NCBI GenBank assembly: GCA_943704525.1
Contig: CALSCQ010001042.1
Location: forward strand, 1-20,115
Origin: Pigoraptor vietnamica
Lineage: Eukaryota; Opisthokonta; Filasterea
Direction: 5' to 3'
DNA length: 20,115 nucleotides
A program made the position numbers and the translations under genes. The notes beneath the pieces are model-generated. The model did not search any database. It worked only from the letters and a program-made list of their open reading frames with translations, and was not told where the DNA came from. This document shows, piece after piece, positions 1 to 16,638 of the stretch (positions within the stretch are counted from its first letter, which is position 1; each line of letters opens with the position of its first letter).

Positions 1-114
1 GGGGGGGGGGTGTATGTGCAGTCGTCCCTGCATGCTGTAAACATTGTGTCGTTGTGTGCGTACGCAATGGCGTAATGTTGTTCCACTGCCATGCAACCGG
101 CGACCAAACAGTAC

Positions 115-1736
<1,622 letters not shown>

Positions 1737-2633
1737 GCCGGGCTGTTGTGCGAGAGGTCGCTATGAGTCGCAGGGGGTGATGTAACTGGGCAATCTGGGG
1801 CAACCGGCGGATGTCGCTATTCGTCACGGAAAGGCGTACGTCGGGCACTAAAATCCACGGACTCCGGAACCGATCATTTAGGACCCGCTGACTTCAGTTA
1901 CTGCAGTGCGAGTAATCAGTAAACGATTCGCACTTTGCCGTGCTCAAGGTCGCCGCTCACAGCCACTGTGTAGATTCGCCAGCACTTTCCGGCGTGGGAT
2001 TTCCACGAACAAGACGGGTCCCAAAGTGGCCATTGCGGTGGCCATTGCGAGTCCACTGTTGCGCGTGCTGTGGTTTGTTTTTGTTCCAAACGGCTTATTC
2101 GGAATGTCAAGCTCCCATTGGTCAATTCGCCGAGAAAATACGGCCAATCGAAAGTGTGAGTCACTGCATGCACAAGCCCAAACCAAAAGCCTGTCACTCC
2201 TCGCAGACTAGAGTGGCTCTGCGGTTGTCTCTTCCCTTTCTTTGTCCTCTGTCATTGCCTGGTCATAAGGACTGTTTCAACACACACGTACACTTTGGAA
2301 ACGTTCTTCGCTTTGTGCAAAACGACTGCGACCTGGCAATGAATCCTTCTACGCGAACTGAATTACTGCTTTGGGACCACGGAATGCAGCAGAACCGACT
2401 TCCATCTATTTTACAGCGGCAACTGACGCGCAACCAGACAGTGGAGGGCGTTAAAAGAAAAATAGGCGCATAAAGAGCAAAGTGAAACGACGACGGCAGA
2501 CACAAACGGCGACCTTCGAGTGGCCGCGAAGGGCAGTCACACAGAGACGGGAACAAATTTTGACGCGGAGCGAACCGCCAATTGTTGAGACGAGGGCATG
2601 ACGGTCTGAGCAAAGGAAATGCGGGAACTCTCC
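1737..2633. other. Gene-free stretch: 5' region of the P-ATPase gene and 3' region of the 7TM gene
   Basis: About 900 bp with no convincing exon on either strand. It precedes the P-ATPase start and follows the 7TM stop, so it should hold the pump's promoter and the receptor's 3' UTR and polyadenylation site. An ATTGG at 2117-2121 and a CCAAT at 2144-2148 form a facing pair of CCAAT-type boxes about 380-410 bp upstream of the pump's ATG. Around 2030-2050 the word GGCCATTGCG occurs in a short direct repeat. The open frames here have no recognisable protein features. Confidence 0.5.
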
Positions 2634-2996
2634 TCAAGGCGCAGGCCGCCACGACTCGTCGTCAGTGCCGGCACCGGACGAAGCCGATGCAGTGCTACCA
2701 CGCACGCCGCTGGCCGACTGCGAACGAGAGAGGGGTCGAAAGGTCAGCGGAAACGTAACGAGAAGTGTGAGGGTTGATTGTATGAAGAGCGAAGAGGAGT
2801 TTTGTCTGCGGTGTGGTGTTTGTCTGTCTGTGTGTGTGTGTGTGTGTGTCTGTGTGTGTGTGTGGTGTGGTGTGTCTGTGTGTCTGTGTGTGTGTCTGTG
2901 TGTGAGTGAGTGAGTGAGTGTGTGTGTGTGTGGTGTGTTTGTGTGTGAGTGTGTGTGAGTGTGTGTGTGTGTGTGTGTGTGTCTGTGTGTGTGTGT

Positions 2997-3030
<34 letters not shown>

Positions 3031-3152
3031 GTGAGTGTGTGTCTGTGTGAGTGTGTGTGTGTGTGAGAGAGTGAGAGTGTGTGTGTGTGAGTGAGTGTGT
3101 GTGTGTGTGTGAGTGTGTGTGTGTGTGTGTCTGTGTGTGAGTGAGTGAGTGA

Positions 3153-3192
<40 letters not shown>

Positions 3193-5068
3193 TGTCGGGT
3201 GCGCGCTGTGTTATGCACGGTGCACTAAGCACAACTCACCGCTTTGAGCTCCTTGATCTCGACGTCGTTGTGGGCCTCGCTCTTGCGCTGGCTCTCGCTG
3301 TGCATCGAGTTGAGCTGGGGGGCTTCCTTGCGCTTCCTGCGACACGCAAGACCACACGCATCAGCCAATACGGCAATCGCGCACACGCGTGGCGACATCC
3401 CACACACTTCCATACGCACGCAGGCGCGTGAACACACACACTGCCAGTGAGCGCACACACAACACCAAGACACCTCTGCACATACACACACGCATACGAC
3501 GCGCATGCGTGCAAAGGCACGCGGTGGGCGTCGGGTACCCACTTGAAAAAGAGGAAGTTGACGAAGACAAGCATGATGATGGGGACGTAAATCCACACGG
3601 CGCAAATGCCGACGGTGCCGCCCTTGTTGGTCGGGCCCTGCAGAGACACGGTGGTAAGTCCCGTGACACGCACGCTCAACTGGCCGCTACGCACCTCACG
3701 TGCGCACTCGTACTAGCACCAACCAATGCAACGCGCACACGCAAACACAAAGGAGCACAACACTCACACGAATGGCAACAGTGCGCGCACTCACCCAATA
3801 CTTTTGCGTGCACGCGAGAATGTTGAGGATAATGTAGTTGATGAGGACGAGGATAATCGAAATGACCGAGGCCTTCATCTGTGATCCGCAAGGCGAAGTT
3901 CGGTTAGAGCAAAGAGGCTCGCAAGTGAGGTCCTCCCACATGTTACCCAAGCACGCACGCACACTCACATTACACATCACACACACACACGCGCGCGCGC
4001 ACACACACACGCACGCACACACACAGAGCACTCCAGGCGTACCTTCGCGAGAGCCGACTGGACCTTGCGAATGTCGCCACCGGCAGCCTTCGTCTGCACG
4101 TTGGCGTTCTCCATCGTCCGAATGAAGATGCCGCACATGACGGTCGAGATGATCATGAGTGTCACGCAGTGGCCGACCCACACCATGTAGCGCACCACGG
4201 AGCGGTCGAGGTACGTGTTGACGTCCGCCCAGTTGTTCTGCGGCATCCAGTTGTCCGCCGCTGCGCAAAGAGGATAGTGTTTGGTCAGTTACAGCAGCGT
4301 AACAGAGGCACATGCCTCTTGTGAGAAGCACGGCACCGCATTCGCAGTAAGCCCAAAGACAAACTCACCGCCGTTCCACGCGGCGAGGGCCATCTGAATG
4401 ACAAAGACGGCCGCGCAATACGAGAAGCAGATGGCGTTGATCATGTGCGGGCGGCGGAGGACCTTGTAGAACCACGAGTCGTACTTAATCTTGACCAGCA
4501 TGCGCACGAGGCCACCCGTGTAAAACACCATCGCGGAGAATCCCATCGGCCAGCCCCTGTCGAGGTGGGAGAAGTTATGCGTGAGAGGGTGGGCGTGCTA
4601 ACACAATTCGGGCATCGTCCGATCGCTGTCGCAATAGACTAATGCGAGGACATGCGGCAAAAAGGCGCCAAACGGAGGGAATTTCGCACCATTCAAACGT
4701 GAGTTCGCCCGCCAGTACGTCCGTTGGTATCTCAAAGTGGTTGGAAGCTATGAGGGCACAGTCGATACCGCGCGCTGCAACAAAGTCAGGCACGGAACGA
4801 CGTGAGAATTTAACACGGAAACAGATGCGCGAGCGAAAGGCACAGGAAAGGGGCGGTGAAACAGAGAGTTGGAACGGTGGTTTGTCAATTCCATCCAAAT
4901 CTTTCGATTAAGGGACGGCTAAAATTTGAAAAACAGCGACGCACCAATGCAGAAGAGCACCAGGAACCCGAGAAGGCCTTCGACGGGCTGAATTTCGCCC
5001 TTCTCCGTGAGAAAAGTGAACTTCATCACTCGCTTACGGTAGAGCTGCGCACAGTAGACCCGTTAGCA

Positions 5069-5128
<60 letters not shown>

Positions 5129-5542
5129 CCTCCCCCCCCCCCCTCTCTCTCTCTCTCTTATTAAACAAGAAAACGTGGTGACGGCAAGAATGAGACACTT
5201 CTTGTTCGTTCGAGAGAATAAAAACGCGGTGGAACCGAGACACGCCAACATACATCAACACCACAAGCGCGTACGCACCAAGTGGAGAGCCACGACGACC
5301 GCGAGCACAAAGTACATGACCGCGCCCGAAATGTTGAAGTTGACGTAGTCCGTGTGGTACTCGACGCAATTGCGGTACGTGGGGGTGATCTCGATCGAAA
5401 TGCGCCAGTTGCAAAAGGTGACGGGGGGATGCGTCGCAACGTACGCAAACTGGATGCAGTCCAACCCGGACTTGCCCAGCGCAGCGCACTGGAGCTTCAA
5501 TGAATCCGGGAGGGAAGCCAAGATTTCGGTAATGTTCACCAT
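2634..5542 (-). CDS. Seven-transmembrane receptor-like protein, unknown family
   Basis: Nine exons on the minus strand: 5542-5279, 5044-4945, 4774-4690, 4556-4369, 4260-4043, 3878-3795, 3637-3543, 3336-3240 and 2717-2634. Phases agree throughout and give 404 residues. The first about 70 residues have four Cys and two N-glycosylation motifs (NIT at 3, NIS at 70). Seven hydrophobic segments follow at about 69-90, 112-132, 152-171, 189-210, 237-259, 288-310 and 321-343. The loops after segments 1, 3 and 5 and the tail are Lys/Arg-rich (RKR, KIKY and LRR, IRK, KKRKE); the other loops are acidic or neutral. The positive-inside rule therefore gives outside N-terminus and inside C-terminus, as in GPCRs. 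The Ser-rich tail could be phosphorylated. I recognise no named family, so ligand and partner are unknown. Exon 3 could instead end at 4699 (donor GTTTGA, same phase, three residues shorter). An in-frame ATG at 5611 would add 23 residues. Confidence 0.8.
2822..3190. repeat. Long interrupted (GT)n microsatellite in the last 7TM intron
   Basis: About 370 bp of GT repeats broken by GA and CT steps (GTGAGTGAGT blocks), filling most of the 7TM intron 2718-3239. It reads CA on the gene's own strand. Confidence 0.97.
3972..4025. repeat. CA/CG microsatellite in a 7TM intron
   Basis: About 50 bp of CA repeats with a central (GC)n block, in the intron 3879-4042 of the 7TM gene. Confidence 0.9.
5069..5158. 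repeat. Compound (CA)n-(CT)n-poly(C)-(CT)n repeat in the first 7TM intron
   Basis: About 28 bp of CA is followed by about 30 bp of TC/CT, a C-rich run near 5127-5142 and more CT, inside the intron 5045-5278. On the gene's strand the CT part reads as a GA purine tract, so it is not that intron's pyrimidine tract. Confidence 0.95.
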
Positions 5543-6146
5543 TCTCGCAAGTGGCCCCTCGCGCCTCTCGAGCGACGAGACACTCCGAGACTTATTTGAC
5601 CCGACCCACACGCGTTATCGATCGGCCGTGCGTCGTGGCCTTCAGCCTTCCTGACGTTCGACGCAGTGATGGGTCCGTACGAATTGCGCAGACACAAGCG
5701 CACGAACGCACGCACAGAGCGCAGCGTGACTGTGCAGAGACGACGCACAGAGAGCAAGTGCTGCGCACATGCACCGCGGGGAATAATCGGTGTGCGATTG
5801 GGCGTGGGAACGCGCGTGTGCGTGCGCAAGGAGAGAGGGGCAACGCAACAGACGACTCAATTGAGGGTTTGTTTTGATGTTCGATTTATTTTGACTTCAA
5901 GTGGAGCAATACATTTTCCATAGATAAGGCTCATTATTTTTTGGCAAATTTTTTTTGAATGTGGCTATTCTTCTATTTTTGGCCAACACCCGTCCAAATA
6001 AATTCTTCCGAGAACTCGGAATGTGGAAATGGACCGGTTACGTGGAGTGTTACACCGACACCGGCATTCCTTTCCATTTTTTCTGCAAGTTCCTATTTTC
6101 GATGCGACGATTCTCCTCTTCACTCTCAGCCGACGCAAACGAGAGG
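5543..6146. promoter_or_regulatory. Divergent promoter region between the 7TM and XRCC1-N-like genes
   Basis: A 604-bp gap between two outward-facing starts, so it should carry promoter elements for both genes. Its right part, about 5860-6010, is clearly AT-rich against GC-rich surroundings and includes runs of T and an 18-bp word at 5906-5923 that is nearly repeated in the kinase promoter (see findings). I see no unambiguous TATA box. Confidence 0.55.
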
Positions 6147-7641
<1,495 letters not shown>

Positions 7642-7783
7642 CATCACTGTCGCCTTTGTTCAGAGCCCAGATTATATGTGCTAACAAAAGCATTCTAATA
7701 CGGTGATTCGGCTGCTGTTGTCGCACACGTACGCAATTTTTATCGACACGCACACACGCAAGCGAGCGCCACGCTCCGTCTCT
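7642..7783. other. Short convergent intergenic region
   Basis: Only 142 bp separate the stop codons of two genes that point toward each other, so their 3' UTRs probably abut or overlap. No AATAAA is visible in either direction. Confidence 0.5.
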
Positions 7784-8770
7784 TCACATGCGCTTGTTGA
7801 TCCAGTCCACAATGTCGGCGTAGACGGGCTGAAAGAGAGAGGGCGGCACCATTAGCACGACAATAGAAAAGGGGAGCGACGCGAAAAGACATGAACAGGC
7901 TTCGCACACTCTATAATTGCAAGCGATTCGCGACACAACACTCAATACAATCCATGCGTGCGTGCAACACCGCACGGGCCGGCACGTGCGTTATTCACCT
8001 CGGCGCGGTCTGTCGTCTCGTTGAGGATTTCGTGATAGTAGCCGTCGTAAATCTTGAGCGTCTTGTCCGCGCTCTTCGCCTTTGCGTGCAGCAGCTTAGC
8101 ACCCTCCTGGTTCGTGAGCTTGTCTTCGGACGCCTGCAGCGCAAGGAACGGCCACTCGATGTTCTCCAGATTGGCCGTCAAATCGCTCATCGTCTGCGGG
8201 GAAGACACGTGACTGTCAATCGCATCCGATTTTGGGGCCTCAAGTCTTGTACTACATACAGCACGAGCTCATAACGCATTACAGCAAGCTTGCAAGGGAC
8301 AGGAAATAGGGCCCGAACGGTGAGCACGTGGATGCAGAAAACGACACCGAATGGAAACCCACGTTGAGGCAGTTGACGGCCCAGCGCGCCTTCAGGCCGC
8401 CGTGCCAGTTGAGAGGGTCCGTGCGGTACTTCTCCACTGCGTTTGAACCGAACAGAGGCACTGTGAGACTCACGCACGCAAGACATTTGTGACTTGTAAG
8501 TACAAAGGTCGCGCACGAAACCTGCGAATGGAGAGGCGCGCAAGAGTGAGAGAGAGCCCTCCACCCACCCTGCTCTGCATCGTGGCTGAGCCAGTTGGGA
8601 TCGACAGCGCCAATTTGCAGCTGGGGGATGAGCTTGGCGAAGAATCTGCGGACAGCGAGGGCGTCCTATGTTAAGGTCCACACAGAGGCAGGCAATCCCC
8701 TACTGACTCTACTTCACGCGCGCACGCGCAAGTGCGCCCACAGCCACATCACGCGCACGCACACGCACAC

Positions 8771-8818
<48 letters not shown>

Positions 8819-9861
8819 TCACTCACACACACAAACGCACACACGCACACACAACACACACACACATCATTCCTGCTCTATCACACCCACCGCGCAGCCA
8901 TGAGCTTGACGGGCGTCGCAGTCGCGGGATCCGGCACAATGGCGGGACCGCTGACGATGACCCCCTGGAAAAACGTGGGGCGCTTCCGCACCGTCTCAAT
9001 CGCAATAAGTCCGCCCATGGAGTGGCTGTGTGTGCTGGGAGATCAGTATAGAGCTGGATCCTCTATAGACGCCGTCTCAATTAAAAAGGCAAGAGCACGT
9101 GGGAGATCAGCGTAGAGCTCCTCCATAGCCATTTTGGTGAAACCGCACTCACCCGAATATGAAGAATTTCTTGTCGCTGTGCTTGGCGTGCATCTCGTCA
9201 ATGTGTTGGAGTGCGTCCTCGGCGTAATGCGCAAAGTCAAGCACGTCCACTCTGTCATGTTATCAACGAGAACACGTGTAAGGCAGAATCGTAGCGATCG
9301 AGACGGCGTGTAGGCAGCAAAGTGACTCTCATAACGAGTTCGCACTTGCACGCACCGGTGGCCCTCGCTGCGGCCATGGCCGACGTGGTCATGCGCGAAC
9401 GCATACAGCCCCTGCTCATTCAGCTTGGCGGCGAGCTTCTCATAGCGACCGCAGTGCTCTCCCACGCCGTGCGCGATGAACACGAATGCCCTGACACACA
9501 CATTGACGTTAAGAAAATAGTCCAGTTCCACCACCAGGTAGATGATCCTGCACGCACAGCTAGCGTGACAGTACCGCCAATATCGCGTACGTTACGTCCA
9601 TTGACAACATGCAGATATTTCCATACCCAAACCCTATGCAACACCATAGGGCAAAGGCAGACCCGCAACGAAAGACTCACTTGGGTTCTCCACGCGGCCC
9701 ATTCCATACCCAAACCCTATGCAACACCACAGGGCAAAGGCAGACCCGCAACGGAAGACTCACTTGGGGTTCTCCACGGGCCACACGCGCTTGACGATCC
9801 GCTGCTTGTGGGTCTTGCTGACAAAGTGCCCATCGGGCGAGTCCTCAGGCTGTCCCGACAT
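7784..9861 (-). CDS. Monoacylglycerol lipase (serine hydrolase, alpha/beta fold)
   Basis: Eight minus-strand exons: 9861-9764, 9490-9356, 9251-9153, 9025-8891, 8645-8569, 8436-8363, 8193-7999 and 7828-7784. All phases agree, giving 285 residues against 303 in human MGLL. It would hydrolyse monoacylglycerols to glycerol and fatty acid. The catalytic triad is Ser113 in GHSMGG (split across exons 3 and 4), Asp230 in QASEDKL and His260 in YDGYYHEIL. The oxyanion motif [17 protein letters not shown] and the segment [16 protein letters not shown] match MGLL closely, as do [19 protein letters not shown] and [12 protein letters not shown]. The lid region, about residues 130-170, includes [17 protein letters not shown], typical of the family. 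No signal peptide is seen, so it is likely cytosolic or membrane-associated through the lid. The start is the ATG giving MSGQPED. Three introns hold local repeats. PLK is the divergent neighbour. Confidence 0.95.
8753..8862. repeat. CA-rich microsatellite in lipase intron 4
   Basis: About 110 bp of CA repeats with CG and CT interruptions, in the intron 8646-8890. It reads GT on the gene's strand. Confidence 0.95.
9037..9131. repeat. Imperfect direct repeat in lipase intron 3
   Basis: A motif containing GGGAGATCAG followed by a TAGAGCT block occurs near 9037-9068 and again near 9100-9130. The best 21 bp match at 18 positions. Both copies lie in the 127-bp intron 9026-9152. Confidence 0.75.
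9621..9786. repeat. 83-bp tandem duplication covering the 3' end and donor of lipase exon 1
   Basis: Two copies with an offset of 83 bp, 9621-9703 and 9704-about 9786, differ at only a few positions. On the minus strand the right copy carries the real end of exon 1 and its GTGAGT donor (exon ends at 9764). The left copy repeats that sequence and donor inside intron 1. Confidence 0.93.
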
Positions 9862-10563
9862 TCTGCGCGATCGAAAAAGACCCTCCGAGGCTAGTGAAGA
9901 CTGTGGGACGATGTCGTGCGGAAAAATGAGATCAGCGCCGCGCCCCTTCTGTGTTTCAGAGCCCGGTTGTGGCTTTCGCAATCACGTGATATTCGAATCA
10001 ATAGTGCCGAGATGTCGGTTAAATTAGTGGCACGTGAGAGGGCGGAACGCGCACAATTCAAATTCAAATTTTCAGCCACAAATTTGCTATAAATTGACTA
10101 TGGCAAATGTATGGCGGTCCATACATTCCCCATAGAAATTTCCATGATTCGTCTGATTATGGATTTCATACTGAGCCCATACTGAGCGCTTCAGTATGGC
10201 CGTCGCCATAGTGAGAGGGTGACACTGATTTGCCATCACATGTCAAGCGGCGCAGAAAACGACCATCGGCAGTCGTCGTCACACAACGCCGCAGTGCCCG
10301 AATCCACTCGATCATTTCCCCGCATGCTTCTCTTACGACTCACCTCCACTGTCCCGTTTCTACGTTTGCGCACCCGAGGTTCTTTGTGACCTATTCCCTA
10401 AGACTCTCCTTATCTGCATATACGACCGCGCTGCGCTTCTCCTCTCGCTGGTTCTTCGCTCCCGTGAGCCTTTGAACCTTCTTCCACTCGACCCGCAACT
10501 GCCTGAGTGGCACAGTTGCATGCTGAGCGGCTTCAGACTCCCTACGGGGCATCCTCTTCGACC
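9862..10563. promoter_or_regulatory. Divergent promoter region between the lipase and Polo-like kinase genes
   Basis: A 702-bp gap between outward-facing starts. It holds CACGTG boxes at 9983-9988 (within the palindrome ATCACGTGAT) and 10031-10036, and an AT-rich island about 10040-10250. The island contains a perfect inverted repeat with 9-bp arms at 10106-10127 (extendable to 17-bp arms with two mismatches, 10098-10135) and another with 9-bp arms at 10177-10199. Which elements serve which gene cannot be told from sequence. Confidence 0.6.
10098..10199. repeat. Pair of inverted repeats in the kinase promoter
   Basis: First palindrome: AATGTATGG at 10106-10114 faces CCATACATT at 10119-10127 around a 4-bp loop, with outer CTATGG and CCATAG arms at 10098 and 10130. 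Second palindrome: CCATACTGA at 10177-10185 faces TCAGTATGG at 10191-10199. Both have CCATAC/GTATGG-like arms in AT-rich DNA, as expected of a fold-back repeat or dyad binding sites. Confidence 0.85.
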
Positions 10564-13764
<3,201 letters not shown>

Positions 13765-14481
13765 AGCGCCTGTTATGTGTGCGCGCTCGCCGTGCAGGCG
13801 GGCTGCTATGAGTTATTGTTCCGTGCGTTGTCTTTTGCGCATTGCGTATATTGCGTCCGTCGCGGCTGCGTGCGTACGTGCGTGCGAGCGTGCGTCGCGT
13901 GAATAGTCATAATTTTCTTATGAATAGATCTCTTATATGAGTGCATTTACCGAAGTGACCACGGGGGCTAAGGACGGATCTTAGCCTCGTCGAAGCAAGG
14001 ACACGCTGCGCAGAAGTGACCTACAACATACACCGAGCACTGGATTTTCCAGAATTCATTCGGCACTTCCGGGGGCGAGCCAAGCCGCGCCCCGTGGCCT
14101 CGTCTACACGGATAGCAACAACGACGCCTCCGCACGCAACGGCATGTTCGCCGCGAAGCGGGGCGGAGGAGAAGAAAGGGAAGAGAGGACATGTCATATT
14201 AAGAGAGTCCACACAAAAAGGTCCGCACAGCGAACGGCAACAAGAAGGCAAACCAAAGGGAATGCACACGCAGCGGGGAAGGTGAAAAAACGCGTGAGGT
14301 GACGCAGCGCGCGCAAGGGCAAAAAGACGCGTTCAAAGAGCACGCAAGGCAGAAGATTGTGGTGAGAGAGCTGTGCCATGAAAAAACATGTGAGTGCAGT
14401 GCAGGCGGTGGGGTGCGCACGCACAAACGCATTGGGGCTCGCAGGAAACGCCGCGCGGTGGACTGCGCCGACGCACGCAAT
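13765..14481. other. Convergent intergenic region between the kinase and the Rab-like gene
   Basis: 717 bp between two facing stop codons. A GCGTGC/GTGCGTGC-rich patch lies near 13860-13905 and a short AT-rich patch near 13905-13945 follows the kinase. Open frames on both strands at 14016-14480 are Arg/Cys-rich with no recognisable features. No exon is supported. Confidence 0.5.
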
Positions 14482-15689
14482 TCAAGCGGCCGCATGTTCC
14501 TCGTCAGCTTCCCGGAATTCGGATCGGCTCGCAGACGAGCGCTTTCGCGCACTCCCGCGCCGCGACCCCTCCCTCGTGGGGCCGCCAAGGTCTGGCCGGC
14601 GCGTCAAGGCGCACTCGCACGCCGCCGTGAAGGCGTTGACGACGCTCACGGACGTCTTCGCGCTGACGAGGTGGTGACTGTGCGCGCGATTCTCTGTGCA
14701 CCACGCCTGAATATCCGCAGGGGGAACCTGCGATAGAACGGTGGCGGAGTGAAGTCAATACGATAGTGACAACGAGCGCACGTATTTCTATGCTGTGTGT
14801 GTGAGTGTCCCATGTGCAAGTGTCAAGATTGGTTTCAACGGAGGGATAGCACTGCGTGAAGATGACGCACACGCGACACACAACGCCACACATTTGACCA
14901 CCAATAGCTAAACTGAGAAGAAAACGCGCAGAGAGGTTGGGTCATCGCAATCACTCACCGCGCGCTCCTCGAGATCAGACTTGTTTCCCACAACAACAAC
15001 CATAAAGTCCGACGGGTTCTCCACGCACGACTCTTCCAAAAAGAAGTCGCGAAGCTCCTCCAGCGCCTCAAAGCTCGTGTCGTCCGCCACGTCATACACG
15101 AGCATGCAGCAATCCGCGCCCTCAAACGATTTGGAAGCATCCCTCAGCGCCACTTCGTTGCCTGGCAAGTCCACAATCTGACACGCGGCGCCGATTAGAA
15201 ACACACGCCCTAAGCGAATGTGCGCACAGCAGCCATAGGAAATAGAGGCCTGCAAATAAATGGAGAAATCCCAGCCACAAACAGCTCCGAACACAACGCA
15301 CGGGCACACTGGTCACATACAACGCCACGGACTGCCAACGCATCACGCGTGGCCACGTGCACGCACCTGGACCTGAATTGGCCCATTGTTCCCAATGTAG
15401 TGCTTCTCGTGCACGGTGAGGCCCGTTGACGGGACATATTCGGACGAGAACTTCTTGTAAATGTACTGGTTTACGAGCGATGTTTTGCCCGTCCTGCAGT
15501 GCAGCCGAGGCACGTGAGTTGAAAAGATGGACATACGTACTGATGGGCAGGAAAGAAAGAGACCGTCAATTGTCCCAAGCACACGCAAACAGCATGCAAC
15601 TTTGTTGAAAATAAAGAAAATGCTACACGAAAAGACACCCACTTTTCGGCACCAATCACAATAATCTTGAGGCCGCTTGGGGCGGCCAT
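14482..15689 (-). CDS. Rab7-like small GTPase with altered G3 motif and no C-terminal cysteine
   Basis: Four exons on the minus strand: 15689-15643, 15493-15367, 15177-14959 and 14727-14482, phases 2, 0 and 0, giving 212 residues. The P-loop is GAEKTGKTS (13-21), switch I includes YVPSTGLT (35-42), G4 is NKSD (123-126) and G5 is SAK (153-155). GADCCMLVYDVADDTSFEAL and QAWCTEN resemble Rab7. Two features are odd. The G3 box, normally WDTAGQE, reads VDLPGNE (60-66), so the Gln that aids GTP hydrolysis is Asn65. The C-terminus ends EADEEHAAA with no Cys for geranylgeranylation, after an Arg/Ser-rich stretch. In Rab families, loss of this Gln usually slows hydrolysis, and loss of the Cys removes lipid anchoring; applying that here is inference. 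It may be a Rab-like protein rather than a true Rab7. A further 3' exon supplying cysteines cannot be excluded, but I see none. Confidence 0.88.
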
Positions 15690-16638
15690 TCTCGAATGGA
15701 TTTGGGCGCTCACAGTTGCGTCATGCACCGCTGAACCTCTCTCCTCGCTTCAGCTGCGGAAACAGACGCGAAGACCGTCAGCACAAGGCGGGGAGAGCCA
15801 CAGCGTGCGCAAATTCGAAACGGCAGCGCACAGGGACCGCCGGCGGACAAAACTCACGTCGGTTGTCAGGGGTGGCGAAGGGAAATCGGCGTCTGCTGAG
15901 TTTCGATGTGAATAAATGGCACAAAGAGATGCCGTGCGATTGTGGGCAGCCGCTAGCAGAGAATGGTCCGATGCACGCGCATGCGTCCGTTTTCAGTCGC
16001 TGTGATGGACAAAGGGGTATTCGAATTCGCACTGATTTGCAGAGGCGCAAGAGTTCGCGCGTGCAAGGTCCGCCTTCCTGCTTGGGAGAGGGCGGCCGTG
16101 TCAGACACTTTGGGTGGTGTTATTTACTATTACTTTATCTAATAATGTACTGAATTGTATTGAATGAGTCGATAGGTTCAATATATACAATTCATTATAA
16201 ACACATTAAATGTATTAGCAATATATGGAGAAATACATCCGTAGATTTTTCCGGAAATCGGGTGCTCGGTAAAGTTAATGTGATCGTTTGGTGCATTTTT
16301 ATCAAATCGGTACTTTGCTGTCAAATAAAAGTGGCCACAGACGATTTAGTAAACACAGTCATGTTTAGAATATTGTAAACTAAGTATGAATATTGTGATA
16401 CATTCGGCCCAGACTACCATAGAAAATTGGGTCCATTATCACAATCGATTGTTGCGCTTTAGCTGAAACGGAAACACGCCTTGGTGTAACAGTGTTACCT
16501 CAAGCGTCACCTCTCCCCGTTACGGCGGTGGCTCACACTTCTTTGCGGTGCTTCAGGCTCTGCTCGCCCGGCGCGCCATTCAGAGCTCTTCAGACGACCC
16601 TTTTCCGCGACACTGCGTTGAAGTTCACTGTGCTCGTC
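15690..16638. promoter_or_regulatory. Divergent promoter region between the Rab-like and ZnF-UBP genes, with an AT-rich island
   Basis: 949 bp with no supported exon. The section at 16110-16460 is strongly AT-rich. It holds an imperfect inverted repeat at 16152-16193 (GAATTGTA...TTGAA facing TTCAATATATACAATTC) and a perfect 9-bp one, ATTGTGATA at 16392-16400 facing TATCACAAT at 16437-16445. The word GAATATTGT also occurs twice as a direct repeat near 16370-16396. The left part, 15690-16100, is ordinary GC-rich sequence. Confidence 0.6.

Noticed and set aside
1940-2473. 177-residue plus-strand frame upstream of the P-ATPase
   Set aside because: There is no recognisable domain, splice-consistent partner or compositional signal. 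It lies in what is most likely promoter and 3' UTR sequence.
4945-5044. Direct joining of 7TM exon 2 to the exon at 4556 without the exon at 4774-4690
   Set aside because: The canonical donor leaves the wrong phase. The intervening exon has a good acceptor (TTTGTTGCAG), restores phase, and adds the rest of a membrane segment.
14199-14588. Minus-strand frame of 129 residues past the Rab-like stop
   Set aside because: It overlaps the last Rab-like exon in another frame, is low-complexity, and shows no hydrophobic or domain pattern I can support. It supplies no prenylation motif in the Rab frame.
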